Below, piece by piece: positions 26,568 to 35,512 of a stretch of 64,000 nt of DNA (position 1 is the stretch's first letter; each line of letters begins with the position of its first letter). Below the pieces are notes generated by a model. The model worked only from the letters and a program-made list of their open reading frames with translations. It was not told the origin of the DNA and searched no databases. Source of the stretch: Chitinophagaceae bacterium (GTDB lineage: Bacteria; Bacteroidota; Bacteroidia; Chitinophagales; Chitinophagaceae); NCBI GenBank assembly GCA_017307735.1, contig JAFKGR010000005.1, positions 205,712 through 269,711 of the forward strand, given 5' to 3'. The position numbers and the translations under genes were made by a program.

Positions 26568-27917
26568 TCACCTCCCAATCCCGGGAACCACTGGCAGGCT
26601 TTCATTTCCTGTCTCTGAAACGGCTTCTACGGCAAAGAAATAATTGTCTTTGGAATAAGGCAGGCGGATCGAAGTGTCTTTTGTAAAAAATTTCTTTTGC
26701 CAAATTGATTCTGCTGTTTTACGTATGAGCACGTAATAGCCGGAAACTTTTTTATTGGCAGGAGCTTCCCATTTCAAATCTGTAAAATTTGTAAGTTGCC
26801 GTACTTCAATTTTTACATTCTGCGGCTTACCGGGCGCCTTGGCCAGATTAGCAAGCGTTGATAAATTGACTCCCGTATTTTTTCTCAAATATTCAAAGTC
26901 GATATGTTCGGTAAGGTCTCCGTAAGAAATCCCGTTCTCCTCCCGGATGTCCTGATGTTGACGGGTAAAGTTTTCATTCATCTCCGTAAGCCTGACTGCA
27001 GTAAATCCATTGTTTAAAAACGGCAAATGATCTCCTCCTCTCAAAAACCGGTCGGTACGGTATTCCAGAATGACATGTAAGTTATCGACATAGCGCTCGG
27101 CTGTTTCTTTTACATAACGGGCCAGCTGTCTTGAATTGCCGTCGTTTTCTAAACCAAGTGAAATAATCCTTCGAATTTGTTCTTCCGTTTTGTAGTGAGG
27201 AATTCCTTCGCTGAACACACGAATCTCGGTATTATTGATAATATTTGTACCGCTGCTATTATTGCTTCCCACAATGTCATTATTCAACATGGCAGCCACA
27301 TTCCAATTTTCCTTCTTTGCTTTATTAGCAAGAAAAGTACTTCCCAAAAGCCCCTGCTCTTCACCGCTTACCGCAACAAAAATGACAGTGGCAGGAAAAG
27401 AATGCTGGCTCATCACCCTCGCACATTCCATTACAGCCGCTGTACCGCTTCCGTCGTCGTCCGCTCCTGGAGCAATACCCACGCTATCCATGACATCTGT
27501 TCGCCGGCTATCGAGATGTCCGCTAATGATGAGGATCCGGTTGTCATTAGGGTCGGTTCCTTTTAAAACACCCATGACATTTCCGAGAAGTACCGGCCGG
27601 TTTATCCGTTTGCCATCGGCAGGAAGAGTAACAGTGTCTATAAAGGCTCTTAGCCGTCCGTCCGATTTGGATGCGAATTCCCGGAATTTTTGAAGTACAT
27701 AATTTCTGGCAGCGCCAATGCCCGTTTTCGGATTGGTCCGGCTGCTCAGCGTGTGGCGTGTTCCGAAGGCCACCAAATGTGTGATATAACTCCTGAGTGA
27801 GTCAGGATTAATTTCCTGGACCATCTGTTCAATTTCGGTGTCGCGATTGACGGTAACCGGCTGGCTGTAAACTTTATTCAGGTAAAACAAAGAGATTAGC
27901 AAAAGGATTTTTTTCAT
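26568..27917 (-). CDS. Secreted M28-family zinc metallopeptidase with C-terminal FN3 domain
   Basis: 449 residues. Signal peptide MKKILLLISLFYLNKVYSQ. M28 domain with zinc ligand His134 and Asp136 (SGHLDS), the bridging Asp in GADDDGSG (151-158) and Glu186/187 (SGEEQGLLGS), plus later metal ligands in NNDIVGSN and GGDHLPF. A fibronectin type III-like domain occupies about 355-445 (TDLKWEAPANKKVSGYYVLIRK). M28 enzymes are aminopeptidases or carboxypeptidases; export points to nutrient peptide breakdown. No T9SS C-terminal signal is evident. Confidence 0.9.
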   Translation of the reverse strand: MKKILLLISLFYLNKVYSQPVTVNRDTEIEQMVQEINPDSLRSYITHLVAFGTRHTLSSRTNPKTGIGAARNYVLQKFREFASKSDGRLRAFIDTVTLPADGKRINRPVLLGNVMGVLKGTDPNDNRILIISGHLDSRRTDVMDSVGIAPGADDDGSGTAAVMECARVMSQHSFPATVIFVAVSGEEQGLLGSTFLANKAKKENWNVAAMLNNDIVGSNNSSGTNIINNTEIRVFSEGIPHYKTEEQIRRIISLGLENDGNSRQLARYVKETAERYVDNLHVILEYRTDRFLRGGDHLPFLNNGFTAVRLTEMNENFTRQHQDIREENGISYGDLTEHIDFEYLRKNTGVNLSTLANLAKAPGKPQNVKIEVRQLTNFTDLKWEAPANKKVSGYYVLIRKTAESIWQKKFFTKDTSIRLPYSKDNYFFAVEAVSETGNESLPVVPGIGR

Positions 27918-27969
27918 TATAAAGGATAGTTTGGATGAAGGTAAAAATTCTGATGCAAACGTGAAGACG

Positions 27970-27999
27970 AAAAAAGGGCTGAGACAAATCCCAGCCCCT
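27970..27999 (-). terminator. Rho-independent terminator after btuB
   Basis: On the minus strand a 9-pair stem GGGCTGGGA / TCTCAGCCC (one G-U) with loop TTTG, followed by six T residues. It lies about 43 bases past the btuB stop. Confidence 0.85.
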
Positions 28000-28041
28000 C
28001 AAAGGGTACGAATCAGCAAACTCTGCCAATGAAGTAGTGTT

Positions 28042-29973
28042 TCAGAGACTAATCATCGCTCCCGCCATAAGGTTGAATCCACGCGTATTGTACCCGCGCG
28101 AAGTAAAATATTTCCGGTTGGTCAGGTTTTGAATATCCGTAAAAAAGGTTAAACACTTTGTGGCTTTGTAATTAACGTGTGCCCCCAGAGTGTAATAGCC
28201 ATCAAGCACATAGGGGATGCTCATGTAATTAGCTTCAAAAGATTTTCCGGCTGCATGAAAGTTGATTCCGATGTACAGTGCTTTGGCCGGGTTCAAATTG
28301 ACAGAGGCATTCACCATATTTTCAGGCCGTTTATAGAGATTAAAATAACCGCTGTCTTTGCCATTTGCAAGTGTTGTTATTTTGCCATCAGTATAAGTGT
28401 AATTGGCGCTGAAAGAAATTTTTTCTGTTATCCGAAGCCGGATTTCTGTTTCAAATCCTTTATCTTTTTGTTTGTCGCCATTCATATATTTTCCGGCAAA
28501 GGTGATGGGGTCTGAATAGAAGAATATAACATCTCTGCCTGTGCGTGAATAGGCGGTTGCGCGAAGATACAGACGTACATTGTTATATTGAATTCCCAAT
28601 TCAGTTGAAATATCTGATTCCGGACGCAAAGATTTATTGCCATATTCAGAATACAATTGATACAAAGTAGGTACATGATATCCGGAGGAAAGATTGGCAT
28701 ATACTTTATAGAACTTTCCGAAGTTGAAAAACGGGTTGAGGGTGGATGTATAATTGCCGCCATACACATTGTGGTGATTAAACCGACCGCCGGTTTCTAT
28801 ACCAAATCCGGAATGTCCGTTGTATAACAGGGATGCATACCCGCTGATTTGATGTGTGTGGGCGCTGTCGGGGGAAATGGGTTTGGCGGGAAATCCAAAA
28901 TCGGGAAGAAAAAAATACAACTGACTGGTGGAGTTGTAACGGTAATCAACTCCGGACAACAGAGTGACTTCGTCCGAAAGTTTCAGATTGGTGAATGCCT
29001 CTGCGTAATGGCTGAATCCGTTGTACCGGCCCTTTTGAAATTTAATAAAACCCGGCACATCAGTTGAGTCATCCACAAAATGGCGATTGTACCAGTTGGA
29101 ATAATACTGAATACGTAACAGGCCGTTTTTTAATTTCTTGTCGAGCATCACGCCAGCGATGGTATTGTTATTGTCGAAGGTGTAATCTTTGTCATCAATA
29201 AATGCCCCGGCATCAATGGCGGCAGAATCGCGACTGTATTTCCCAAAAAATTTCAAATCAATTCCCTCATTTATTTTCCATCCGAATTTGGCCATGAACA
29301 AATCCCGGTTAAATCCGTCCCGGTCGAAACCGCCTTTTCCTGTGGAATCGTATGCTGAGCTGAATCCTTTGCTGTATAATTTTGAATAACTAATAAGGTA
29401 GTCAGAACCCTTTTTCAGTTTCCCCGAAATTGTCAGGTTGCCGCGGTAGGTGTTGTAGGACCCTGCCGACAGTTGCGCATTGAGATTCATTTTTTTGTCG
29501 CTCTCCTTTGTGGTGATAAGATTGATTACTCCGGCTACGGCGTCAGATCCATAAAGTGTGGATTGTGAACCCTTCATGATTTCAATCCGCTGGAGAGTGT
29601 TGAGATCAAAATTGTTCAAATCAAATTCTCCGGTAACAGATGAAGGATCGTAAAGTGGTATGCCATCCAAAAGAATCAGGGTATTTCCTGAGGATGCTCC
29701 GCGGAGGAATACTGCCGGGGCAGTACCTAATGGATTGTCAGCTCCGTTGATAGTAATTCCCGAAGTCATATTCATGAGCTCAGGCAGGGTTTTCCCCGCA
29801 TTTTCCTGAATCATTTTGTGAGAAATAACCGTCACCGTTTTGCCGATAAGGCTTTGTTTGACCGGGGTTTTGGTAGCGGTCACAATGACCTCATCCAGAA
29901 TTTTGGCGCTGTCCTGCGCGCGGGCTGTTTGCAGTGAAAAAATGGCTGCGGCAACAAAAAAAATACGGTTCAT
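28042..29973 (-). CDS. btuB: BtuB-like TonB-dependent cobalamin receptor
   Basis: 643 residues, a typical BtuB size. Signal peptide ending near TARAQ; TonB-box-like DEVIVTATK; plug with VFLRGASSGNTLILLDG and IEIMKGSQSTLYGSDAVAGVINLIT; then a 22-strand barrel ending in FNLMAGAMISL. The cobalamin assignment comes mainly from the B12 riboswitch directly upstream. Its role is uptake of cobalamin or cobinamide across the outer membrane. No btuFCD permease genes follow, so inner-membrane uptake must be encoded elsewhere. A terminator ends the unit, so it is monocistronic. Confidence 0.9.
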   Translation of the reverse strand: MNRIFFVAAAIFSLQTARAQDSAKILDEVIVTATKTPVKQSLIGKTVTVISHKMIQENAGKTLPELMNMTSGITINGADNPLGTAPAVFLRGASSGNTLILLDGIPLYDPSSVTGEFDLNNFDLNTLQRIEIMKGSQSTLYGSDAVAGVINLITTKESDKKMNLNAQLSAGSYNTYRGNLTISGKLKKGSDYLISYSKLYSKGFSSAYDSTGKGGFDRDGFNRDLFMAKFGWKINEGIDLKFFGKYSRDSAAIDAGAFIDDKDYTFDNNNTIAGVMLDKKLKNGLLRIQYYSNWYNRHFVDDSTDVPGFIKFQKGRYNGFSHYAEAFTNLKLSDEVTLLSGVDYRYNSTSQLYFFLPDFGFPAKPISPDSAHTHQISGYASLLYNGHSGFGIETGGRFNHHNVYGGNYTSTLNPFFNFGKFYKVYANLSSGYHVPTLYQLYSEYGNKSLRPESDISTELGIQYNNVRLYLRATAYSRTGRDVIFFYSDPITFAGKYMNGDKQKDKGFETEIRLRITEKISFSANYTYTDGKITTLANGKDSGYFNLYKRPENMVNASVNLNPAKALYIGINFHAAGKSFEANYMSIPYVLDGYYTLGAHVNYKATKCLTFFTDIQNLTNRKYFTSRGYNTRGFNLMAGAMISL

Positions 29974-30074
29974 AAAAAAGTTTTGTTGCTGTCAGTGAAA
30001 AAAGGGGAAATACGCCGAAACGTTTGTTGATCCCTGCCTTTCCTCCCGAAAGCATGTGAAAAAATAGTTGCAAT

Positions 30075-30221
30075 GGCAGGTCTTCTGGCTTTTCCGTCTC
30101 CCTGATTTTCCTTCCCATTCCGCCTGCAGCGGAACAGTGGATTTTGGTTTCAGGAAGTTACCACCTGGGTGGCACTGGAATTACAGCTACGGGGATAGCT
30201 CCGGTTTTGCACCGGATTCCC
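30075..30221 (-). promoter_or_regulatory. Cobalamin (B12) riboswitch upstream of btuB
   Basis: Read on the minus strand, the element opens with GGGAATCCGGTGCAAAACCGG, matching the conserved GGGAA..GGTG.AA.NCCG block, then CCCCGTAGCTGTAA (consensus CCCCGCNACTGTAA), then GCCACC, GGGAAGG, and ends with the B12 box AGAAGACCTGCC. Spacing and order fit the family throughout. It ends about 100 nt before the btuB ATG. Adenosylcobalamin or a relative should repress receptor synthesis; no terminator was seen between the aptamer and the ATG, so translational control is likelier. Confidence 0.93.
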
Positions 30222-30268
30222 ATTTTAATTCTCTGATTTATTTTATCAGATGAAACCGATTACGCGGG

Positions 30269-30276
30269 CAAATGTA
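30269..30276 (-). promoter_or_regulatory. -7 promoter element upstream of the B12 riboswitch
   Basis: Minus-strand TACATTTG, a TAnnTTTG match. A start near 30262 lies about 40 bases before the conserved core of the riboswitch, a fitting place for transcription of the aptamer. Confidence 0.5.
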
Positions 30277-30370
30277 GGAGAATTTTCTTTTGAATAAAAA
30301 ATCCCTTTTGCTCCCAAATTTCATTTTCCCACAATGTTCTAATTTGTGAAGATTGTAACTTCATCACAGA

Positions 30371-31714
30371 ATGAAAAAGCCGGAAAGACTTCTGGGGTTG
30401 TTTGATGTATCGGTATTGATGGTAAGCCTTGTGTTGGGCATGGGTATTTTTCGTACACCCGTCAACGTAGCCGCGGCAGTCAGCAGTCCGGTGATTTATT
30501 TTCTGAGTTGGGTGGCAGGTGGTGTGGTGGCATTTTGCGGCGCGCTTACTTATGCGGAAATTGGAAATCGCCTGCCTGTCACAGGCGCGTATTACAAAGT
30601 TTTCTCTTACGCCTATCACCCTTCCATTGCATTTTCGATTAATTGCATCATCATCGTCAGCAATGCCGCAACGCTCGGCGGTGTGGCCCTGATTGGAGGA
30701 GAATATATCACAGGTGTTATTTTCCCGGGAAGGACCTCTGCGAGTTTAGAAACTATTCAATTGATTATTGCCATCTTTTCTGTGCTTCTGTTTTACGGGG
30801 TCAACCTGCTCGGATTAAAAACGAGTGCCCACACACAAAATGTGCTCACCGTCGTGAAAGTCCTTTTGGTGATAGCGCTGATCATGCCGCTGTTTTTTGC
30901 AGATACACCACCCATACAGTTTCACAATACACATGTTTCAGAAAGCGTGTGGTCATATTTGAGGTCTTTCGGAATTGGTTTTGTCGCTGTAAGCTTTACC
31001 TATGGCGGATACCAGCAAACTATAAATTTCGGTGAAGAAATCCGGAAACCTCAAAAAACGTTGCCGCGAGCCATTTTCATTGGCATTTCCATTATCCTGC
31101 TCTTGTATTTGCTCATCAATTTGGCCTATGTCAAAGTAATCGGTTACGATGCACTGGGAAAATCCACCAACATAGCGGCTATTATGGCGGGTAAGGTATT
31201 CGGGCATGCATCGGAAACCATTTTATCTGTCCTGTTGTTTTTGAGTGTGCTTGCTTATGTGAATGTTTTATTGATGAGCAATCCGCGCGTTATGTCGGCC
31301 ATGAGTACTGATAAAATTTTGCCTGCCGCCTTCAATCGCAGAAATGACAAGACAGGTGTACTTGCCACATCGCTCAGTGTGTTTGCCGCTCTTTGTATCA
31401 TCATTGTTTTCTGGGCAAAAACATTTGACACCATTCTGAGCTTTACCATTTTTCTTGATTGTTTTGGTATGGTGCTTTCCTCCGCGAGCATTTTTATTTT
31501 AAGAAAAAGAAACACGCATCCCGAGGGTATTGAGTTTTACAAAATGAAGTGGTATCCGGTCATGCCTGTCATTTTTATTCTCGCTTATACTTTTGTGGGG
31601 ATAAGCATATTTGTCACCGATACCGGAATCAGCCTGATTGCCCTTGCGGTATTGCTGGCCTTTATGATTATTTATTTTGCTTTTATCGGAAACCGTCAAC
31701 GAATAAAAATTTGA
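30371..31714 (+). CDS. APC-superfamily amino-acid permease
   Basis: 447 residues and about 12 membrane helices. The APC signature is present: LVLGMGIFRTP in helix 1 (the unwound substrate-binding helix), TYAEIGNRLPVTGAYY in helix 2, and FVAVSFTYGGYQQTINFGEEIRKPQKTLPRA in the middle. Imports or exchanges amino acids across the inner membrane. It is six bases ahead of a PLP enzyme of the Cys/Met-metabolism family, so a sulfur amino acid is a reasonable, unproven substrate. The region between it and the divergent btuB unit holds the riboswitch. Confidence 0.88.
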   Translation: MKKPERLLGLFDVSVLMVSLVLGMGIFRTPVNVAAAVSSPVIYFLSWVAGGVVAFCGALTYAEIGNRLPVTGAYYKVFSYAYHPSIAFSINCIIIVSNAATLGGVALIGGEYITGVIFPGRTSASLETIQLIIAIFSVLLFYGVNLLGLKTSAHTQNVLTVVKVLLVIALIMPLFFADTPPIQFHNTHVSESVWSYLRSFGIGFVAVSFTYGGYQQTINFGEEIRKPQKTLPRAIFIGISIILLLYLLINLAYVKVIGYDALGKSTNIAAIMAGKVFGHASETILSVLLFLSVLAYVNVLLMSNPRVMSAMSTDKILPAAFNRRNDKTGVLATSLSVFAALCIIIVFWAKTFDTILSFTIFLDCFGMVLSSASIFILRKRNTHPEGIEFYKMKWYPVMPVIFILAYTFVGISIFVTDTGISLIALAVLLAFMIIYFAFIGNRQRIKI

Positions 31715-31720
31715 GTTAAT

Positions 31721-32896
31721 ATGGAAAATATTCCGGTCTCAGAAATCATCAATGAATTAGGCGAAGACAGGGAAAGATATTTCAATGCCGTGGCTCCGCC
31801 CATTTTTCAGACCAGCAATTTCGCTTTTGAAAGTGTGAGTGATTTCAGGAAGGCGCTGAAAGATGAAGCTTCCGCTTTTTTGTACAGCCGCGGCAACAAT
31901 CCTTCTCTCGCCATTCTTCAAAAGAAGCTGGCAGCGCTCTCCCACGCCGAAGCCTGCCTTGTACTCAACAGCGGGGCCGGCGCTATTTTCGTTTCTGTTT
32001 TGGCTAATGTAAAATCGGGCGACCATATTATTTCGGTGGAAAATCCATATTCCTGGGCAAAGAAAATGTTTGATAATGTGTTGCCCAGATTCGGTATTAC
32101 CACGACCTATGTGGATGGAAGAGATATGACGGAATTTAAGAAATCCATTCGCCCGAATACTACTTTGATTTATTTGGAAAGCCCCAATAGCTGGACTTTT
32201 TATTTGCAGGATTTAAAAGCGGTGGCAGACCTGGCAAAGCAGCATCACATCGTTACCATTTGCGACAATAGTTATTGCACGCCGCTTTACCAGAAGCCCA
32301 TTGATTTGGGGATTGACATTACACTTCAGAGTGCGACAAAGTATATCAACGGCCACAGTGATGTAGTAGCCGGAGTTCTCTGTGGTACCAAAGCCATGAT
32401 GGGTAAGATTTTTATCAGTGAATATATGAATCTCGGAATTGGTACCACGCCGTTCAATGCATGGCTTATGGTACGTGGATTGCGTACACTTCAGGTACGG
32501 ATGGAAAGGGTTTCTCAGAATGCAGCGAAAGTGGTTGAGTTTCTCAAAACGAGAAATGAGGTTGAAAGTGTTTCATTTCCGATGGACAAAGATTTTCCAC
32601 AGAAGGAATTAGTTCAAAAGCAAATGACAGGTGGCGGGGGGTTGCTGTCTTTTGTATTGAAGACAAAAGATTTTAATCAAATCGAATCTTTTTGCAATGG
32701 CCTCAATCATATTTTGATGGCGGTAAGCTGGGGCGGCCATGAATCGCTCATTATCCCGGCCATTTCATCTATTTCGCCGGACGAGTTTCATCCGGAAAAC
32801 CCGGAACACAGAAGGCTTAGGCTGTACATTGGTTTGGAGGACCCTGATTATCTGACAGAAGATTTAAAAACGGGTCTTTCCAAAATGAGTTATTGA
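31721..32896 (+). CDS. PLP-dependent Cys/Met metabolism enzyme (gamma-family lyase or synthase)
   Basis: 391 residues, usual for cystathionine gamma-synthase, cystathionine beta/gamma-lyase and methionine gamma-lyase. Visible sites: FLYSRGNNPS (phosphate-binding Tyr55 and Arg57 from the partner subunit), SGAGAIF at the PLP phosphate cup, Asp182 that pairs the pyridine N, and the Schiff-base Lys207 in SATKYINGHSD. The C-terminus has SWGGHESLI and LRLYIGLED. The exact reaction cannot be told apart by eye within this family. The upstream amino-acid permease in the same operon favours catabolism. Confidence 0.88.
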   Translation: MENIPVSEIINELGEDRERYFNAVAPPIFQTSNFAFESVSDFRKALKDEASAFLYSRGNNPSLAILQKKLAALSHAEACLVLNSGAGAIFVSVLANVKSGDHIISVENPYSWAKKMFDNVLPRFGITTTYVDGRDMTEFKKSIRPNTTLIYLESPNSWTFYLQDLKAVADLAKQHHIVTICDNSYCTPLYQKPIDLGIDITLQSATKYINGHSDVVAGVLCGTKAMMGKIFISEYMNLGIGTTPFNAWLMVRGLRTLQVRMERVSQNAAKVVEFLKTRNEVESVSFPMDKDFPQKELVQKQMTGGGGLLSFVLKTKDFNQIESFCNGLNHILMAVSWGGHESLIIPAISSISPDEFHPENPEHRRLRLYIGLEDPDYLTEDLKTGLSKMSY

Positions 32897-33079
32897 AAAT
32901 TTCACGGATTTGCCGCCCAATAAATGGAAAGCGGTCCCTTGAAGGGTTTCTTCATTAATTCCGGATTTACAATTTTATGCAAATCTGGAATCGATCCGGA
33001 TCTCACCGCTGAATTTTTAAAACATCCGGTAAATTTAGTTACGAATATCACCCGGTAGTTTATTAGATAAAATCCTACG

Positions 33080-34081
33080 CTAATGTTGTTGGTTGAGAAT
33101 GGAAAAATGGTCCGGGTCTTCAACAATTTCATTTTCCAGTTTTCCCAATCCATCGATTTGCAATGTAACGATATCTCCCGACTCAAGCCATTGTTCAGCG
33201 ATAGTTGGATCATTTAATTTGTTGGTTCCGTTGATTTCAAGAAAGCATCCTGTGCCCACAGTTCCACTACCAATCACATCTCCCGGCGAAAGCTGAACGC
33301 CATAGCTTGCCCGTTCAATGATTTCTGCGAATGTCCAATTCATGTCTTTGAAATTCCCTTCGCTGACCTGTATTCCGTTAACAAATGCTTTCATTGAAAG
33401 CGAGTAAGCATTACCGTTATGTCCGGCAGGAGATTTTGTTTTGTATTTTTCGAGTTCATCCCGCGTGACCAGATAGGGACCGAAAGCCGTAGCAAAATCT
33501 TTTCCCTTAGCCGGCCCGAGGTGCAATTTCATTTCCTGTGCCTGCAAAAAACGGGCGCTGAAATCATTCATAATCATGTATCCACCGATGTATTTATCAG
33601 CATCTTTGGCTCTGATATTTCTACCGCTCCGGCAAATTACAATGGCGCATTCCAATTCAAAGTCGAGTTTGATGAGATGATCGGGCATGCAGGTGATTTC
33701 TCCTGCTCCGGTAACACTGGTGTGATTTGTAAAATAAAAAACAGGAAACTGATCAAACTCCGGCGGCATTTCTGCATGACGGTTCCGCCTCGCAGTAGCC
33801 ACATGCTGGCGGAAAGCGTATCCATCGCGCACGGAACGCGGGAATGGAACCGGCGCCATCAACTCCTGGTCTTCAAAAGGAACCCCTTTGTACTCAACAC
33901 TACCTTCCTGAATTCTTTTGAGTGCCGATTGTGCGCGGGGAAGTACATCGTCCCAATAGTCGAGAAACATTTTCATGTTGGAAGGGAGGGAAGGATGTAA
34001 TTCATCGGTGTCATACAGGCGGCCATTTTCTAAGATGGCGAGTTGTTCATTGTCTTCCTTCACGTAGGAAACCAGTTTCAT
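33080..34081 (-). CDS. Fumarylacetoacetate hydrolase family protein
   Basis: 333 residues, longer than minimal FAH-fold enzymes and similar to bacterial fumarylacetoacetases. N-terminal lid (SYVKEDNEQLAILENGRLYDTDEL), then the catalytic domain with KLDFELECAIVI (metal-binding Glu residues), YMIMNDFSARFLQAQEMKLHLGPAKGKDFATAFGP and GDVIGSGTVGTGC. In tyrosine and homogentisate breakdown FAH makes fumarate and acetoacetate. Other members act on acylpyruvates. No hmgA or other pathway gene is nearby. A 183-base gap without genes separates it from the convergent PLP gene. Confidence 0.85.
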   Translation of the reverse strand: MKLVSYVKEDNEQLAILENGRLYDTDELHPSLPSNMKMFLDYWDDVLPRAQSALKRIQEGSVEYKGVPFEDQELMAPVPFPRSVRDGYAFRQHVATARRNRHAEMPPEFDQFPVFYFTNHTSVTGAGEITCMPDHLIKLDFELECAIVICRSGRNIRAKDADKYIGGYMIMNDFSARFLQAQEMKLHLGPAKGKDFATAFGPYLVTRDELEKYKTKSPAGHNGNAYSLSMKAFVNGIQVSEGNFKDMNWTFAEIIERASYGVQLSPGDVIGSGTVGTGCFLEINGTNKLNDPTIAEQWLESGDIVTLQIDGLGKLENEIVEDPDHFSILNQQH

Positions 34082-34109
34082 CTTAAAATATTTTTAAAAA
34101 AGAGATATG

Positions 34110-34117
34110 CAAATTTA
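34110..34117 (-). promoter_or_regulatory. -7 promoter element for the FAH-family gene
   Basis: Minus-strand TAAATTTG (TAnnTTTG), predicted start near 34103, leader of about 20 nt. No -33 element identified. Confidence 0.4.
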
Positions 34118-34356
34118 TCAGAATTCGGCCTCATGGGGTATTTATGAGATCTATCAATAATGAATAAACGAAAATATGAAAATGAAAGCAGGAAGGAATA
34201 AACCAACTGTGAATTTGGTCCCCAATGGATTTTAAAAGGTATTTCCTTTGTTTATTATTTAAGATAGACAATTCGTTTTGCGGAGTGTAATATTACATAC
34301 ATTCTATTTGTATTTTCGGGGAGGCGGCTTCTTTATGGAATTCCCGCCTGCAGCGT

Positions 34357-34977
34357 TTAAAGAATGAATTTGAACCCTATTCCCAGATTTGAAATGACAT
34401 TCCGGTCGAGGTTGAGACCTGCCGAGAATTGGTTTTGTTTTGAAGTAACAGAGCCACCAGTTTCATTCTTTTGTGTTATATAGCTCATCGAAAAAAACCC
34501 GGGTATCATCAGTTCCATCTGAAACTTTGGTGTAAGTGCATAAGAGACGCCGGGAAACAAATCCAGGACGCCACCATTACTGAGTAGTTTGTTTGTTGAA
34601 CCGCTAACAGCAGTGGCTGATGAATGGAGATACATCACATCTCCTTGTCCGATGAGATAGAATTTCGCACCCAGGGATTTGTATTTTCTTCCGAAAACCC
34701 CAATTCCGAAACCGTTGTATTTGGATTGGCCGGATTTAACGTGGGAGTATTGACCGATCAGCCCTACTGCAACACTGGAAGAAATAAATTTTCCAACAAG
34801 GACATCGGCGGAAACATTATCTGTCCTCTGGTCCATGTTGACAATTTCGTTGGTAGCTTTAGTGTGGTTGAAAGTAGCACTCCCGCCCAACAGAAATTTA
34901 CCTTCCGCAACCTGAGCCCGGGAATAGGAAATGCCAGAAAGAATAAATATCAGAAAAAGGAAGAATTTGATTCTCAT
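34357..34977 (-). CDS. Outer-membrane beta-barrel protein, unknown function
   Basis: 206 residues. Signal peptide ending in SGISYSRAQ, then GKFLLGGSATFNHTKAT and successive strands (VSADVLVGKFISSSVAVGLIGQYSH, GFGIGVFGRKY, LDLFPGVSYALTPKFQMELMI) ending in NLGIGFKFIL with a terminal hydrophobic strand. The pattern fits a small OmpW/OprF-like or PF13568-type porin-like barrel. It stands alone on the minus strand. The 275 bases between it and the FAH gene promoter hold no gene I could see. Confidence 0.75.
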   Translation of the reverse strand: MRIKFFLFLIFILSGISYSRAQVAEGKFLLGGSATFNHTKATNEIVNMDQRTDNVSADVLVGKFISSSVAVGLIGQYSHVKSGQSKYNGFGIGVFGRKYKSLGAKFYLIGQGDVMYLHSSATAVSGSTNKLLSNGGVLDLFPGVSYALTPKFQMELMIPGFFSMSYITQKNETGGSVTSKQNQFSAGLNLDRNVISNLGIGFKFIL

Positions 34978-35166
34978 AATTATTGTGTTTTGTCGATGTT
35001 CGTTTCTAAAGAAAATAAAAACAAGACCTGAAGGTTAAAGGTAGAGCATTTAAATGGTTACATTAAAAGAGTTGTTCATTTTTATGAATTCAGATAGACG
35101 AATAAAGCCTGGTAAAAGGTTATAAATAGATAAAAAGCATTTAAGGAGTGTCTCCGGAATATTTTT

Positions 35167-35451
35167 TTATAACAAAAAATGTTTTTCCGATCCGAAGAGA
35201 TCGCGAAACATTTTTTTCAATATATATGCTTTGTCTATCCAGGCGTCTTCCCCCTGCGCGTCGTATTCGTCCATAAATGTGTTCACGCGGGAGACGGTGT
35301 CATCTGTCTTGTCCAACAACTCGGAAGTTCTCGATTTTATATGATCAAAAAATTCTTTGCGTTTCTCCTGCGTCATTTCGAAAAACTTATAAGTAGCAAG
35401 GGCTGCAGCAGCTCCGAAAATTATCAATGCGATTTTATCATTCCTCGACAT
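35167..35451 (-). CDS. Small YtxH-like membrane-anchored helical protein
   Basis: 94 residues. One N-terminal membrane helix (KIALIIFGAAAALATYKFF), then a long amphipathic helix rich in Lys, Glu and Asp (EKRKEFFDHIKSRTSELLDKTDDTVSRVNTFMDEYD) and a short helical tail. This layout resembles YtxH/gas-vesicle-type stress proteins, but similarity cannot be confirmed by eye. Lies divergent to the M23 peptidase gene. Confidence 0.6.
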   Translation of the reverse strand: MSRNDKIALIIFGAAAALATYKFFEMTQEKRKEFFDHIKSRTSELLDKTDDTVSRVNTFMDEYDAQGEDAWIDKAYILKKMFRDLFGSEKHFLL

Positions 35452-35475
35452 AAAAATTTCTTATTTTCCGGTTCT

Positions 35476-35483
35476 TAGATTTG
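35476..35483 (+). promoter_or_regulatory. -7 promoter element for the M23 peptidase operon
   Basis: TAGATTTG, full TAnnTTTG match, 29 bases before the TTG start at 35513; predicted leader about 23 nt. Confidence 0.4.
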
Positions 35484-35512
35484 TAAATAGTCAATCAAAA
35501 TTATCCACTAAA

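Noticed and set aside
30068..30253. 61-codon plus-strand ORF over the riboswitch
   Set aside because: It is the reverse complement of the cobalamin aptamer, whose conserved bases explain the open frame.
32902..33213. 103-codon minus-strand ORF at the end of the FAH gene
   Set aside because: More than a third lies in another frame over the FAH gene; the unique tail (ending LSIYWAANP) reads a little like protein but has no start of its own. A remnant is possible, not supportable.
34322..34349. AGGCGG / CCGCCT inverted repeat near the end of the outer-membrane barrel gene
   Set aside because: Only six pairs with a 16-base loop and no T-run; not enough for a terminator call.
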